Part shown: one piece after another, positions 29,535-41,247 of the stretch
How the letters are laid out: every line of letters begins with the position of its first letter
Numbering within the stretch: the stretch's first letter is position 1
Origin: Marsupella aquatica
Taxonomy: Eukaryota > Marchantiophyta
DNA: 64,000 bases
Assembly: GCA_973895155.1 (NCBI GenBank)
Contig: OZ316894.1
Coordinates: 13,454,001-13,518,000 of the forward strand
Direction of reading: 5' to 3'
The notes under the pieces: generated by a model
Seen by the model: only the letters and a program-made list of their open reading frames with translations
Database searches by the model: none
Told to the model about the DNA's origin: nothing
Translations under genes and position numbers: made by a program

Positions 29535-32500
29535 TGGGGAGCTGCACTCGAGACAGTGGATTTTCCTCAGGCGTTGTGGCAGAGCCGGCAGGATCCACAA
29601 CGCCGTCTATCATCGGCAATAAATTAAAAACCAAAGAATCGGCATACAAGCCGATTACGAGGGCAGAACAAATTGAGGCCCTATTAGAAGCCGGAAGAGC
29701 ACAGCGGCCTGACCCTCGGGAGGCAGGATTGGATGAGATGCACAGAAACAAGCCAGAGCCGATGCCGGAAGGGAAGCCAACCACCAATTCAAAACCGAAT
29801 AGTCCAGCAAGGAGACAATCTATGGATAACAAGGGAGAAACCGACTCGGCTAGTACAACCAAGATTCCAGTTTATGGAGGTATGAGACTGGAGAGGCTAG
29901 AGGCCGAATTGGACCCAAACTTGAAGAAGCAGATTAATATGATCCAAGCACGGTAATACCGAAAGCTCAACTTAGGAGAAGGAAGGGAACTGAACTTAGG
30001 ACGGGACCTAGCACCTCAGCTTGAGAAAGAAATTAGTGAATTATTGATTGAATTTTAGGATGTGTTTGCATGGAGTCACCAAGACCTGAAGGGAGTAGAC
30101 CCAAAATTAGGAGAACATCGAATTGATCTCATGTTAGGGGCCAAATCATTTCAACAACCAATTCGAAGGATGAACCCTAAGTATTCCCTGATGGTCAAAA
30201 CTGAAATTGACAAAATAGTGGAAGCCGGATTCATCACTCCAGTCCTGCATTCAGACTGGGTGTCTCCAATTGTGATAGTTCCCAAGAAAGCTGGACCCAA
30301 TGGTAAACCCAAGATCCGGGTTTGTCAGGAGTACAGGAAGTTGAATGAGGCTACGTTAAAGGACCATTTCCTTACCCTTTACTGATATGGTACTAGACAT
30401 GGTAGCCAGTCATGAACTATACTCATTCATGGATGGGTACTCTGGTTATACCAAATCAGGATTAGGCAGGAGGACCAAATCAAGACGACCTTCATCACGG
30501 AATGGGGGATCTATGTCTTCAATCGTATGTCGTTTGGACTCTGTAACTCACCAGCTATGTTCCAACGATTAATGGTGAACATTTTCCATGACTACTTAAG
30601 AAAGTTCATGGAAATCTTCATTGATGACTTTGCAATATTCGGGAAAGCATCAAAACATGCTAAATACCTAAGAAAGACCTTCATGAGATGCAGAGAGGTA
30701 GGTCTCAAGTTACACCCAGATAAATGTTTCTTTGGAGTAATAGAGGGTGTGCTGCTAGGGCACAAAGTATCAAAGAAGGGCATTGAGATTGACAAGGGTA
30801 AGCTAGCAGTATGGCTTGATATCATGCAACCTAAGAACATAAAGGATGTAAGATCCTTCTTGGGGTGCATTGGGTATTATCGCCAGTTCATCAAGGATTT
30901 TGCCAAGCTAGCTTTAACATAACCAACATGCTCAAGGCAGGCGCAGACTTTGAACCCACACCAGAAAGAGTAACAGCTGTGGTGGAATTAAAGCAAAAGT
31001 TAGTGGAGGCCCCAGTCATGATAGCACCAGACTGGAACAAGGATTTTCCTGTCTTCATAGATGTCTCAGGCTTCTGTATCGGCTCAGTACTAAGTCAGTT
31101 GGATGAGAAAGGAAGGGACCATCCCATATACTTTGCAAGCCGCCAGCTTGCCGATGCCAAACAAAACTACTCGACCACAGAAAGAGAAGCATTAGGAGTC
31201 ATTTATTCCTGTAAAAAGTTTAGGCATTATTTGCTAGGGTACAAAGTAATCTTTCATACTGATCATGAAAGTTTGAAGTACCTAGTAAATAAGCCAGACC
31301 TTACAGGCAGGGTAGCAAGATGGATTTTGCTATTATAGGAATTTGACTACGAGCTAAAAATCAAGCCAGGAAAGCTACATGCCAATACTGACTTCTTTTC
31401 AAGGATCACAGGTGAACCTGCCACAGATTGCATTGATGACCGATTCCCCGACGAGGAGCTATTCGTTGTGGAAATAGCTAATACATGGTACCCTGAGATT
31501 TTGCAATTTCTCAGCACGTCCAGATTACAGCCAGGGCTAACCCAAGAACAAGCCGCAGTCTTTCTGCGGAAGGTCAGACAGTATCAGTACATTAAGGGTG
31601 TGCTACACAGGTATGGAATCAGCGACATGATTCAAATGTGTTTGGAGAAGGGAGAGGTAAAACGAGTCTTACGGGCTATGCATGGGGAGGAGGCCGGAGG
31701 ACATTTTGCTCCAGTAACCACGTCTAAAAAGATATTAAATGCCGGTTATTGGTGGCCCACCTTGCACAAAGATGTCTATCAATTTATCAAACAATGCGAT
31801 CCTTGTCAGCAAGCGGGAGGACCAAGGGCGTCCACAAGACATCCTCTGCACCCTATTCTACCTCTGGCACCATTCGAGAAGTGGGGTATTGATTTCATGG
31901 GACCTCTGAAACCATTGACCCATCCTCGGAGAAACAAGTACATAATCCTGGCCACGGATTAGCAACTAAGTGGGTAGAGGCCAGGCCAACGACAAAGGAT
32001 GATGCGATTACTACAGCTCGATTCATGCATGAGCAGATCTTCACCAGGTATTGCGCACCCCTAGAATTAGTTAGTGATAGAGGAACCCATTTTTTGAATG
32101 ATATAATTAGTCGTTTAAATGAGCAGTATTTAGTTAGACATAGGCCTACTACTCCTTACCACCCAAAGGCAAATGGGTTGACAGAACGAGCCAATGGAAT
32201 TATAGGAATAGCCTATAAATCCACTACCGGTCATACACCCTTTTTCTTAACATTTGGGCAGGAGGCTCTGGTACCCATGCAACTTGAGATACCTACATTT
32301 CAAGTTACAATTGAGGAAAGAGTCTCAAAGAAGGGAAGCCTAAAGGAGCGAGAATATAGATTAGAAGCCTTAGAAGAGGCAAGAATGATTTCAGCTGAGA
32401 GAGTAGAATATAGACAGAATACCATGAAGCAACAGTATGATAAAAAGTTGAAACCAGTTAGTATTCACACAGGAGATCTTGTATTACTTTATGACAGTAG

Positions 32501-32717
32501 GTATAGCAGGTTTCCAGGTAAACTTTACACTTGCTGGTTAGGACCCTTCAGGGTAACCATGAAGTTCTCCAATGGCTCCGTGCAATTGGCCAACATTACT
32601 GGAGAGGTCTACCCCGTTCGCATTCATTACGACCGCCTCAAGAAATACTATATGGACGAAGATGAAGTTGTTCGCGAGGACACTTCACAATTAAGTGGGG
32701 AGCTATGTGATGCCTAG
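29535..32717 (+). pseudogene. pol: Pol polyprotein of element B, broken
   Basis: Collinear with the pol of element A: linker from 29535, then stops at about 29954 and 30057; reverse transcriptase 30062-30920 with a frameshift near 30368 and the catalytic IDDFAIFG; RNase H 30920-31340 with FIDVSGF and HTDHESL; a TAG at 31336; integrase finger HGEEAGGH...CDPCQ and core 31468-32220. A deletion removes about 28 residues after GLTERANGIIG. The last part, 32230-32717, is open and reads through the place where element A has its TAG (CAG at the matching codon, near 32415). The stop codon TAG (32715-32717) lies inside the 3' LTR, as in A. Confidence 0.92.
32693..32705 (+). other. Polypurine tract of element B
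   Basis: AAGTGGGGAGCTA directly before the 3' LTR start TGTGATGCC, identical to the tract of element A. Confidence 0.85.
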
Positions 32718-32726
32718 CTAGGAATC
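32706..32726 (+). repeat. First 21 nt of the 3' LTR of element B
   Basis: TGTGATGCCTAGCTAGGAATC corresponds base for base, with two changes, to the first 21 nt of the 5' LTR. The LTR is then interrupted by alpha-2 and continues at 40176. The last five bases, GAATC, are the left target duplication. Confidence 0.85.
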
Positions 32727-35045
32727 TATGATGCCTAACCAGGAATCACTAGGCCGGTTAAGTGGGAAAATGGAAGTGTACCCTAGAAACACCTTAGTAT
32801 AGTTACAAGAATGAGGAAAATATAAACAATTAAGGGTGACTATGGAACCTGGGCCGAGGCCGGAAGTAAGGACGCCGGGGGAGAGAATACGATTAGGGTT
32901 AGGGCGCACTAAGTGTCGGCGGCTAGGGGTAACCAATGGTAGGGAAGACCAGAGGAGGAGAGGGGTAAGGACAGCTCGCGAGGAATGGTGGCTCATTTGC
33001 AAGCACGGACTGGGCAGACGACTACGGGAGGCCAACTACTGTCAGCTGCTTAGACAAGCACTCTAGGCAGGAGCAGATACCAATGAACGACTCAAGGAGG
33101 GTATGAGCAACGTCAATCAAGCAGCACATTTTTGGGGATGCCTGTTCAAACGGGCAACTGAGTACATTGGGACTTACGAGGACAAAGAATCGGAGAGAGT
33201 AGCTCGAGAATGGCAGGAGCTCGCTCGACTGTGGGAGCTATAAAAATCTGCCTTCTTAGGAGGAGAATCCATCAAGGCCGAGTTCTTGTGGACTCCTACT
33301 GCCAATCAGCTTGACAACCTTTTGTTTTGCAAAAACAGGATCGTCGGCATTCGGGAAGCCATCAACCGCTGCAACGACATACACTAGGAGTTGAAGGGTA
33401 GCACGGAGGGGTGGACAAAGGCAACCGTGCTAGGAGAAACATCCACGACAGCCGAGATGAAGAGGAAAGGAAACAACAACGAAGAGGCCACCCCGGCAAA
33501 AAGAACGAGGTCGGCGGCACCAAGGAAGCCAGCAGAGCAGGGAAGCAGGAGGCAGGCGGAAGCCGAAGAGGAGGAGGTCGATCCCATCAATGCCATTCCA
33601 ACAAAGGATGACATCTGGAAAGGCTGGGCGGCGACCCTACCAGAAGAAGTGCAACTGCATTTTTCACGGGAGGAGGATGCATGCTTTACGGCCATGCAGA
33701 CCAAGAAGTACCAGGGCTTCATGGCCAGATCCAGCTTGGAAGCCTTCGTAAAATTACCATGGCTGAAGCTGGAGGTGCCGGATTCAGACTTATTAGAATT
33801 CGTGGGACCATGGGAGCCCGAGACCAATTCCACAAGGGTGTATGGGAAGGATTTCTATCTCACTCCCCGGGTGATTGCCGAAGTGTTTGGCTTGCCAATG
33901 GGCAATAAGACCAAAGTAGATACCAGGAAGACCTTGCCAGACAAGGAGTTCCGGTTGTTTCCAGGGCCATCAACAAAGAATGGCTTCTTCTGAAACACCT
34001 ACACCAACCCACACATAGGAGAAATGATCAATTTCTTGCGGGTGACCATGCATTGTAACTTGCCAAGGGCAGAGATCGGCAAGGCACAGGTTTACCTGGC
34101 GGAGAGGCCAGACCCAAGCCGAGACTACAACGGGTACCTCCTCACCCAACTAAAGAAGATCTTGAAGAAGGAACAACTGGTGATCGGCATGGGAAGCGTG
34201 TCCCGGCTCGGCTATCACATGCCGCTGTTGTGCCGGTATGCCAGAAGTCAGATCTTTGCCCCAGTACTTCCCCTACAGGCGAGCCCAACCAGCCCGCCAG
34301 TCCTACGATCGAGCAGATGTTTCGACCAAGAAAAGAAGACTTGCCGATGCAGCAATCAGGCATGCAGAACGTGCTGAAATTGCTGGAAAAGGAGAAGAGA
34401 ATGGCACCGGCAACAGCACCGGTACAGGACACTGCCCTAGAGGTCGGCCTAAGCCAACTCAGGAGGGAAAACCCCTTTACCGGAGCCAAGGTGTGACGCC
34501 GATGACATGGTCCTTATTCTATAATCTGAGTAACTAGGTTGCTATATGCAAGGAGTAGCTATTGATACCACATAACAATTAGCAAGCTGGCAAGAATAAG
34601 GGCAATCATGGCGTTAAGAGTAGGGATAAAGGTATTTCAGCTTGAAGACTGCACAACCAAGGCAGACACAGTTGAGGTAGTCACTGTCAAGGCCACAAAG
34701 GAGGAAGCTGGGGAAGAGAGGAGGAAGCGAGTCTCCATAACTGAATATGAAGCTGTGTGGTATGGTGATTGTTCTCATGATAAAATCTGAATGTCTTGGG
34801 TGTGTAGCTTCATGTTGTTAGTTAGGTTAGTGGTTCATAGTCTAGTCTTAGAATGTTAGGGAAATAAAAAGCTATGTCGCGGGTGGTCGGCGACCATATC
34901 TCTTTCAATATGTCACCAAATCCGGATCTGTAAAGAGCATTGGAAAGATCTGGTCAAGGCGAGTAAAATTGATATAAAACACTCTCAAAATGGAGGTGTA
35001 TTAGGAAAGATATGATCTTATTAGTGTGATGGGTTAGTGTGTAAC

Positions 35046-35420
35046 CCGAGACAGCGGATACGGATAGAGGTTAGCGGACACGGATAGCGGATACGGATAG
35101 AGGTTAGCGGACACGGATAGCGGATAGTGGCTAGTGGCTAGCGGATTTAGATTGGGGTTAGACTGAACCCGGGACAACGGATAGCGGACAACGGACATGG
35201 ACAACGGACATGGACAACGGATAGCGGACAACGGACACGAACAACGGATAGTGGACAACGGACACGGACAGCAGACATAGATAGCGGACACGGATAACGG
35301 ATAACGGACACGGACAACAGACACGGATAGCGGACACGGACAACGGACACGGACAGCGGACACGGATAGCGGACATAGACAATGGACATAGATAGTGGAC
35401 AACGGACACGGATAGCGGCT
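35046..35420 (+). repeat. Minisatellite in the gamma-1 LTR (about 12-bp unit)
   Basis: Irregular tandem copies of GGACACGGATAGC / GGACAACGGACAC. They produce a spurious minus-strand ORF of low-complexity CPLSV-type repeats. The gamma-2 LTR has a different short repeat at the corresponding position. Confidence 0.85.
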
Positions 35421-36916
35421 TAGCCCGAGGCCACGGGTTAACTCTTCTCAGGTTAGATAGGATAGCTAGGCTAGCCAAACTCGGGTTAGCTATGTAACTC
35501 GGGTTAGCGCAGGAATGAGTACCCCCTCTCGGTTGCGGGGGCATAACTCTCTGTGTATTTGACCAAATCGGCTATAATTGACCTCGTTGGAAAGAGGAGC
35601 TCAAGCCGCTTCCAACGCTGCTATCCACGCAGCAAATGGTTGAATAGAGAAATCGGGAGAGGAGGCGCAAGCTCGCAAAAACCATGGAGGAGGGCCAAAT
35701 CCGAAGTACATAGCCAATTCGAGATAGAAATAAAGTTGCGAGTTAGGGTTCAGTAGTTAGAGATAGTGGCGGCTCTATTAGGGCTGGGATGGGGCTCCAG
35801 CAGCGTAGTATCCACCCATTTGGGCTCAGTATGAGAGTATATAGAGCAGCCCCCTGGTAGAGGCAGGGGGGACTTCAGTTGTGTGATCTCGCTTAGACTG
35901 AGCAGCAGGGAGGAGCTCTGTGCAAGCAAGGCTAGACTTGGATGCTGCGTGTTGGGGAGAGCTTGGTTGTGCTATTACTCAGGGAGTAATCAGCCAAGCT
36001 TCACAACTGCAACGGGTTGCTAGGTTTGCGAGCTGGATTGTGGCTCTTTCTAGTGGGCAGCACAACTGGGTTCTTTTCCCCCGATATAGAGCCTTGGTGA
36101 TAGGTGATGTATTGGTGATTGTAAACTGTGGGGAGGATGTCAATTTGATTTGTGGTGAGCACATAGGGAGGTTGAGATACTGATTGAGGGGCAGCAGGAG
36201 GAGCATTTACAGTTCAGTCTGGCAAGGCTACGTGATCCATGGGGAGTCCCGGCCTTTGTCTGGTAGAGAGCACTAAGGGATTTATGGCCAGAGCAAAGCT
36301 TGCAGGGCAAGCGTGAGGCCGGGCCTCATTGCAGTCTGGGATAGATCGTCGTTAGGCCTGGTACCAGCTTTGAAGTCGAGTCAACTATGCATGCGTAACT
36401 TGACGTTCTGAATTGGAAGTGTGAGATCTGTATGTGCCCCCAAGAATGAAGTGTAGTGAAGGAGGTTGAGTTCAGGATTGAGTTTGCAAGGCAAGTACGG
36501 GATTGGTTCGAGTCCGATCTGCCGTTGCAATCTGGAGTGAGCCGGGCTCAGGTTCAGGATTGAGCTTGCATGGCAAGCACGGGGCTTGCGGGGCAAGCAC
36601 TTCGCAATCTGGAGGAGACAGCCTTTGGGCCTAGTGTTCGGATCAAGTGTTCTCAATGAACTATTGTGCATATCTTTGAATCTAATTGAGTTTTCCTCTT
36701 CGGCCTCATTTCTCTCATGGATGTGTGTGTGTATGAGGCAATCTGAGTGTATGATGGGACTAGCAGCGCCACTGAGAGGTGTACAGGGTGCATTGAAGCG
36801 GGCTGGGTGAGGACTGTGATAGCTCTGATTGCTGAGAGTGGAATGGCAGAGTGGTGGGGCAATGGCTTAGAAGTCCCTAAGCCGGGAATCAGTCAAGAGT
36901 CACTGGTTTATGGGTA

Positions 36917-36945
36917 CATTCCGACGGCGGAATAGAAACATACCT
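36917..36945 (+). promoter_or_regulatory. Shared LTR box in gamma-1
   Basis: CATTCCGACGGCGGAATAG then AAACATACCT, 306 nt before the LTR end at 37251. Confidence 0.6.
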
Positions 36946-39934
36946 ATGACAGTAAGCATACGTATAGACCTATGCGCACCGTAGTGCTAGGCCCTGTGTG
37001 TACGGGCCCGATATGAAGACCCCTTCTCACCAGAACTATCATGAGCGCAGATCTGATCCCCAACCTTGGTTCCTTGGGATTGAGCTTGGGTGATGTGTGA
37101 TAGAGTCTTGCTATGATAGTCTGGTGTTAAGGGCATAAATTGGTGTTTCCCGGCCTTCACAACATCCCTTCATGATCCTCAGGTATAAGGAGATGGTTTT
37201 GGCACCCATAGTGATGTTTTTGGTGTTAAGACCCATGTCAATCGCGTGACACAAGGTGAGAAGGAAGCCAGAACACGAGCCGGGAGTTTGAATGTATGTG
37301 GGAGCCTCCAGCCCCAAATCGGAGGCAGAGCAGCCTAAGGCTCCTGCCCATGGAAAGCAGAGGGAGAAGACAACCTGGAAGCCAGAGGAGGAACCAGGGC
37401 CCGTGATCTGTGAGGCCATTTTTATGACGAGACTAGGAGAACAGAGGGGGAAGCCGGGAGTCCAAGCAGTGGAGGAGGCGGTGGAGGACTACAGCAATGA
37501 TAACTCCGGCTATGGGTCGGATCATCATGTACCAGGAGTAAGAACCTGTGGCCGCTTTATCCCCACGCTTCCAAGAGTAGTTCGAGGGGATCCCACCCAA
37601 CAGAGCAGCCCCGAGTCCCCCCCACCAGATGTCGCTCCCCCGAGCTTTGACGGCATAAAGCAGACGGCACAAGAGTTTCAGGAGCGACTCAAAGACGAAG
37701 AGAAGGCAGCCCTGGCTAGGGAGAAAGATTTACCACGAGGAGATTGGCCGGAGGACATCGGGCGGCTTGCCGAAAAAAGAAGCAACCCTCTTGCCACCAT
37801 AGAAGAAATCCGCAAGGCGGCTTGGGAACAGAGGCCGAGGTGGTTGATGCCGATGACTTCTACTTACTCCACCTATGCTAAAGATAGAGCCATGGAGTAC
37901 GGGGAGATGTGTTGGGAACTTGCGCTCAGCATCTTTGGGGAGGAGTTGGAGCAGGGACCCTTTTTCCAGAGGGAGATATTGGAGAAGCACCAATTAGAAG
38001 AAGCGGTGGCTTTGGAGAGAAGCAAGAAGGACGAGGTCATCCGGCGGCTTAGGGAGATGGAAGCCGAGGTGGAAGACCTAAAGGCGGCCAAGAAAGCCCA
38101 AGATGAGCTACGGATTAAACGGCATGAGCTAAACATCATGCAGGGGCAGTTGGATACTGCGTAGTCTGATAATCAGATTATCAAGGATAAACTGACTCAG
38201 ACCCAAGGAGAGTTGGCTGAGGCAGTCAAAGATAGGGAGAAGTGGAAGCGAGAGCTGAGAGACGCAGAGGAGGCCCACATAGCAGCCAACAACCGGGCCA
38301 TGACGGAGACTCAGAGAAGGGAGAGGGCGTTGAAGGGGGAACTCGAGGATATCCACGGAGCCCTAGAGCAGAAGGAGGCCGAGTTAGGGAAATCCTATCA
38401 GGCGATTATCGTGCTGCGGCAGGAGCTTGCATCCATGACGGCCAGCTTCAAGGCCGACCTCCGCGAGAAAGACGACCAGCTCGACCAGACTTATGCCAAG
38501 ATGAATAAAATGGAGTCTGAGGTCATTATGGAGCTCGACAAGGAGCTGAGAGCAACCCAGGAGGAGAGGGCTACCTTAAAGAAAGAGTTGGAGGAAGCCC
38601 AAAAAGAGTTGGAAGAAGCCCAGAAGGAGCTGAAGGAGGTAAGGAAGGACCTGGATGAATTGCAGGAGGAGTTGGAGGAAAGCAGGCGGAAGATGGAGAA
38701 CTTATAGCGGCGGGCCGACAACCAAACAGAGCGGTTGAAGAAATAGGCCGCAGTATTTAAGTGCTTAGCTTCATCTGTTCCAACTCCAATTGTGGGAACC
38801 CCGTTACCAGGAGTGGTACTGGCAGAAGGACAAGCTGAGACACACGCCCAGGTGCCGGAGTTAAGTGGCAAAGGGAAGGGACCAGCTGCCGAAACAGGGA
38901 AGAAGAAGAAGCGGAAACCTTCTGGGTCTGGGAGTTATACGGCTCCTCCAGCCGTTGTGACCAAGGAGGTAAACCTGGCACCAACCTCCGGCATGGTCAC
39001 GACAATGGATCCACCTATCAAGGAAGGTGGGGATGGCAAGGACGAGGCCGGGACAACTATTGATGAAGCCGTGGTAGCAAACCCACCATTAGTGCCAGCC
39101 GAGGAAACCATAGCCGGGGAGGCCATGGCCGATACTGATGCCGAAGCCGAGGGTGGACCCAGTGAGGCCGATGAAGAGTTAACTCGGTCCGGGGCAGGTA
39201 ATTTGTCAGAGGAAGGACCAACGGCACTGGTTGTGGGGGAAGCGTTGGGGGCGTCCATTGAGGATCCACCACCGGTGTCGTGACGGTGCAAGGGCGCCGT
39301 TCCTTTTAGGAAGGGCGGACGTGGAGGTAGGAGGCGTGAGTGGGCAGGGCGGGCTCGGATCTCCAAGTTTAGGCTGAGGATCAGGACCAGGAGACGGCCC
39401 TGACACTTAGATTAGTGGGATTGCGGATCCACTGGTAGGAGCAACACTTGTGCTCCTGCCTCGCTGTACTTAGGTAGATTACAGTTAGGTAGATTACAGG
39501 TAGGATAGATTAAGCTTACACTGCTAAGAATTGGCGGATCCACTTCCAGGATAAGTACCTGGGCAGCGAGGAGTCCATGACCTCTTTCTTAGCAAGTTTT
39601 TAGTTGCACCAGCAGGGCTGGGATCAAGTAGTAAGAGAAGCTCTCGGTTAGTTATACAGTGACCCTTGTGTATATTCATGTTTCCTCATGCCTAAGCTGA
39701 ATAGAGTTGGCCTCACGACTTAGTTTGTAGAACTTGTGTATGAGATGTACCGTTTGTATGGCAAGTGCATGGTATAACTCAGTCAGAAGGAGTCATTTTG
39801 CTATTCGTGTGTCGCATTAACTTGTGTGAAGAGTGCCCACATCAACTAATAGATGAAGGGAAGTAAGCAAGGGAGTGAGAGTTGGATGTGTCGAGCTGAG
39901 AGGTCTTAGCGGCTTAACCAAGCCAATTGGGGAT

Positions 39935-39963
39935 CATTCCGGCGGCGGAATCCAAATATACCT
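39935..39963 (+). promoter_or_regulatory. Shared LTR box in alpha-2
   Basis: CATTCCGGCGGCGGAATCC then AAATATACCT, about 207 nt before the LTR end at 40170. Confidence 0.6.
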
Positions 39964-40170
39964 AAAGAAAAGGAGGGGAATACAAGGGAAGGCCTAGATG
40001 AAGGATCTGCCCAGTATATGCGTGTAAAATGTTAATAGTAGTAGTAGAAGGAAGTTAGTAGCGTCCCATGCCGCTAAAGCTGCGGAATTGGTCTCGCCAA
40101 GAGCGAAACCTGCGGGAATCGGCTTGTGAGAGGGGTTTCTTGGGTTTGGGGAGCCATGGGACGCACCACA

Positions 40171-41130
40171 GAATCACTAGGCCAGTTTAAATGATAAAAT
40201 AAGGAGTAAACCCTGGAAACACATTAGTGTAGTAGCAAAAATATGGAAAATATAAATAATTAAGGGTGGCTATGGAACCCAAGCCGAGGCCAGAAGTAAA
40301 AACATCGGGGGAGGGAACACGATTAGGGTTAGGGCGCGCTAAGTGCCGGTGGCTATAGGTAACTAACAGGAAGGAAGACCAATTAGGGAGGGGTAAGGAT
40401 CGATCGCAAGGAATGGCAGCTCATTTGCAAGCACAAACTAAGCAGACGACTACGGGAGGCCAACTACTGTCCGCTGCTCAGGCAAGCACTCGGGGTGGAA
40501 GCAAATACCGACAATCAACTCAAGAAGGGTATGAGCAACGTCAACCAAGCTGCTCATTTTTGGGGATGCCTGTTAGAACGGGCAACTGAGTACATTGGGA
40601 CCTACAAGGACGAAGAATCGGAGAGAGCCGCTCAAGAACGGCAGGAGCTCGCTCGACTGTGGGAGCTGCAGAAGTCTGCCTTCTTAGGAGGAGAACTCAT
40701 TACGGCTGAATTCTTGTGGACGCCTACTGCCGACGAACTTGACGATCTTCTGTTTTGTGAGAACAGAATAGTCGGCATCCGGGAGGCCATCAACGGCTGC
40801 AACGACATACACTAGGAGTTGAAGGGTAGCACGGAGGGGTGGACGAAGGCAACCGTGCTAGGAGAAACATCCACGGCATCCGCTATGAAGAGGAAAGGGA
40901 ACATCAATGAAGAGACCACCCCTGCAAAGAGAACAAGGTCGGCGGCACCAAGGAAGCCAGCCAAGCAAGGGAGCAAGAGGTAGGAAGAAGCCGAAGAAGA
41001 GGAGGTCGACCCCATCAATGTCGTTCCAACAAGGGATGACACCTGAAAAGGCTGGGCGGCGATCCTCCCCAAGGAAGTGCAATTACACTTTGCACGGGAA
41101 GAGGATGCATGTTTTACGGCTATGCAGACT
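40171..41130 (+). repeat. Continuation of the 3' LTR of element B, truncated
   Basis: Starts with the duplicated GAATC and follows the 5' LTR of B (from its nt 17) closely until TATGCAGACT at 41130, where similarity stops and a 79-bp tandem repeat begins. It includes the first part of the LTR ORF (ATG at 40272), interrupted by TAG at 40813 and 40981. The rest of the LTR was deleted or replaced. Confidence 0.87.
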
Positions 41131-41247
41131 ATTTGTTCACCTTGCATGCGCATAAAACAACTAAGGCATGCAAATAAAACAATTTGTGCATCCACCTTGT
41201 GGCTTGCACATTTGTTCACCTTGCATGCGCATGAAACAACTAAGGCA
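41131..41247 (+). repeat. 79-bp tandem repeat, left part
   Basis: ATTTGTTCACCTTGCATGCG starts at 41131 and again at 41210. The unit contains GCATGCAAATAAAACAATTT and CCTTGTGGCTTGCAC. The array continues on the far side of the delta element at 44182-44350, so delta inserted into the array. Confidence 0.75.

Larger units (their letters stand above)
22810..29627 (+). pseudogene. gag: Gag-protease of element B, broken and split by the beta solo LTR
   Basis: Collinear with the gag-protease of element A. The ATG at 22810 starts MGEPEARPEERLG; the capsid part reads to a TGA at 23089, resumes at 23116-23511 (Ser/Lys linker), and continues in broken frames to the second zinc knuckle, CYNCGQPGHFARE, which is cut at 23996 by the beta LTR. 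After the insertion (from 28014) come the third knuckle, the linker and the protease with PIDGGPGVCIM (Ser of the DGGSG motif replaced by Pro) and LLIGRPWL, ending at 29627. A TAG near 28801, several other stops, and the split make it non-functional. Confidence 0.9.
34492..37251 (+). mobile_element. Gamma-1 solo LTR, 2760 bp, inserted in alpha-2
   Basis: Starts TGTGACGCCGATGACATGG and ends AATCGCGTGACA. The flanks CAAGG (34487-34491) and CAAGG (37252-37256) are a perfect target duplication, and the other alpha copies show the uninterrupted CAAGGAGAGAAGG. A reverse-oriented relative lies at 47311-49779. The plus orientation is taken from the shared box. It holds no long ORF; most of 34800-36900 is non-coding with a minisatellite at 35046-35420. 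Relative to gamma-2 it has about 265 extra bases near 34609-34872. Confidence 0.9.
32842..39283 (+). pseudogene. LTR ORF of the alpha-2 solo LTR, broken and split by gamma-1
   Basis: The ATG at 32842 is in the conserved ATGGAACC context. The first 74 codons are open to a TAG at 33064; recognisable parts follow at 33391-33993 (Lys/Arg stretch, LPWLKLEVPDSDLL, VFGLPMG), 34024-34491, and after the gamma-1 insertion 37252-38164 and 38213-38707 (coiled coil), and 38792-39283 (KKKKRKPSG, acidic tail). In-frame stops include those near 33239, 33385, 33991, 38162 and 38705. It is a decayed copy of the same gene as 8132-11851. Confidence 0.86.
32727..40170 (+). mobile_element. Alpha-2 solo LTR inserted in the 3' LTR of element B, itself split by gamma-1
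   Basis: Begins TATGATGCCTAACCAGG (first dinucleotide TG changed to TA) and ends GACGCACCACA at 40170. The flanks GAATC (32722-32726) and GAATC (40171-40175) form a perfect target duplication, and the 5' LTR of B shows the empty site (CCAGGAATCACTAGG). Without the 2760-bp gamma-1 insertion and its duplicated 5 bp the LTR is about 4.68 kb. Confidence 0.9.
13053..41130 (+). mobile_element. Element B: old family-alpha gypsy retrotransposon carrying four nested solo LTRs
   Basis: Same family and layout as element A but on the plus strand: 5' LTR 13053-17780, primer site 17785-17797, leader 17781-18014 and 22779-22809, gag-protease from 22810, pol to 32717, polypurine tract 32693-32705, 3' LTR 32706-32726 continuing at 40176-41130 where it is truncated. 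Removing the four insertions (18015-22778, 23997-28013, 32727-40170, 34492-37251) restores collinearity with A. Stops and frameshifts are spread over all its ORFs, so it is dead. The flank before the 5' LTR is GCGAA; the matching right flank was lost with the 3' LTR end. Confidence 0.88.

Noticed and set aside
35034-35544. Minus-strand ORFs of CPLSV-type repeats
   Set aside because: They are products of the gamma-1 minisatellite and have no counterpart in gamma-2.
32706-40170. Reading 32706-40170 as the single 3' LTR of element B
   Set aside because: The GAATC duplication at 32722-32726 and 40171-40175, and the closer match of 40171-41130 to the 5' LTR, show that a separate solo LTR lies inside the 3' LTR.
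41131-41247. Regularly spaced repeats that might recall a CRISPR array
   Set aside because: The repeats are contiguous tandem units without unique spacers in a plant nuclear context.
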